DNA of 64,000 bases from Methylocella tundrae (lineage in GTDB: Bacteria > Pseudomonadota > Alphaproteobacteria > Rhizobiales > Beijerinckiaceae), in NCBI RefSeq assembly GCF_901905185.1, contig NZ_CABFMQ020000073.1, forward strand, positions 37,205 to 101,204, in the 5' to 3' direction. The number at the start of each line of letters is the position of its first letter. Position 1 is the stretch's first letter. A program made the position numbers and the translations under genes. Below are positions 63,885 through 64,000 of the stretch, piece by piece. The notes below the pieces were generated by a model, which saw nothing but the letters and a program-made list of their open reading frames with translations, did not search any database and had not been told where the DNA came from.

Positions 63885-64000
63885 GCAATCATCCGCGGCC
63901 GGGATCGCAATCATCGCAAGTTCCGGCCCACAATCATTGCAACTAGCCTCGGCGCTCGGGACCACAATCATTGCAACTGGACCCACATTGATTGCAACCG
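63885..64000. repeat. Cluster of short direct repeats at window end, possible IS21-type end
   Basis: On the minus strand the unit GTTGCAATGATTGTGG and variants occurs five times, at about 63885, 63907, 63931, 63965 and 63986 on the plus strand. Spacing is 21-34 bases. Multiple short terminal repeats of this kind mark IS21-family ends. The element body would lie beyond the window. Confidence 0.5.

Noticed and set aside
63885..64000. CRISPR array
   Set aside because: Repeats are short and variable with irregular spacing of 21-34 bases; there is no regular repeat-spacer pattern and no cas genes.

Overview
The window looks like chromosomal DNA of an alphaproteobacterium of the Hyphomicrobiales. 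A Beijerinckiaceae- or Methylocystaceae-like host is my best guess. The basis is the high-GC coding style, typical rhizobial protein families (neutral zinc metallopeptidase, DUF3772/MscS channel, ChrR-like cupin, Tex) and the insertion-sequence set. The assignment is inferred from protein flavour, not from a marker gene.

Region 1 (1-26 kb) is a surface-polysaccharide locus broken up by transposable elements. It holds a truncated methyltransferase, an ABC-2 polysaccharide export permease, two glycosyltransferases, four sulfotransferase-like genes, two more methyltransferases, and a very large AT-rich protein joining a short repeat module, an RgpF-like domain and a WsaF-like glycosyltransferase. 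Three secreted proteins interrupt it: an S53 sedolisin peptidase, a mono-haem cytochrome-like protein and a glycoside hydrolase. A coiled-coil protein carries the same short repeat module as the giant glycosyltransferase. Two identical IS630-family copies, a nested IS3/IS256 pair and chimeric IS remnants mark repeated rearrangement.

Region 2 (26-39.6 kb) is a mobile or defence island. It contains IS3-family debris, a decayed phage lysis cassette (holin-like gene, inner spanin, frameshifted outer spanin), and a four-gene type I restriction-modification operon. In that operon the methyltransferase and a single-TRD specificity domain are one polypeptide, followed by HsdR, a YgjP-type metallopeptidase and a GIY-YIG/DUF4357 protein. 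An initiator tRNA-Met, further IS fragments and a tyrosine integrase next to a tRNA-Ser(GGA) close the region.

Region 3 (40.1-41.7 kb) is the most interesting spot. A SPASM radical-SAM enzyme of the cyclophane-forming (triceptide) type sits directly behind a 126-residue protein whose C-terminus carries closely spaced Trp residues. This is a candidate RiPP maturation pair.

Region 4 (41.9-64 kb) is ordinary core chromosome: tex; aspartate ammonia-lyase; a rubredoxin-reductase-like flavoprotein; a NepR-like small protein; the complete EF-P / EpmA / EpmB beta-lysylation set; a large MscS channel; a cupin; a nitroreductase; a YfhO-type membrane protein with a secreted partner; a divergent azoreductase / HxlR-regulator pair with a palindromic intergenic site; threonylcarbamoyl-AMP synthase; uracil-DNA glycosylase; a neutral zinc metallopeptidase; and, at the right edge, a cluster of short direct repeats that may be the end of another mobile element.
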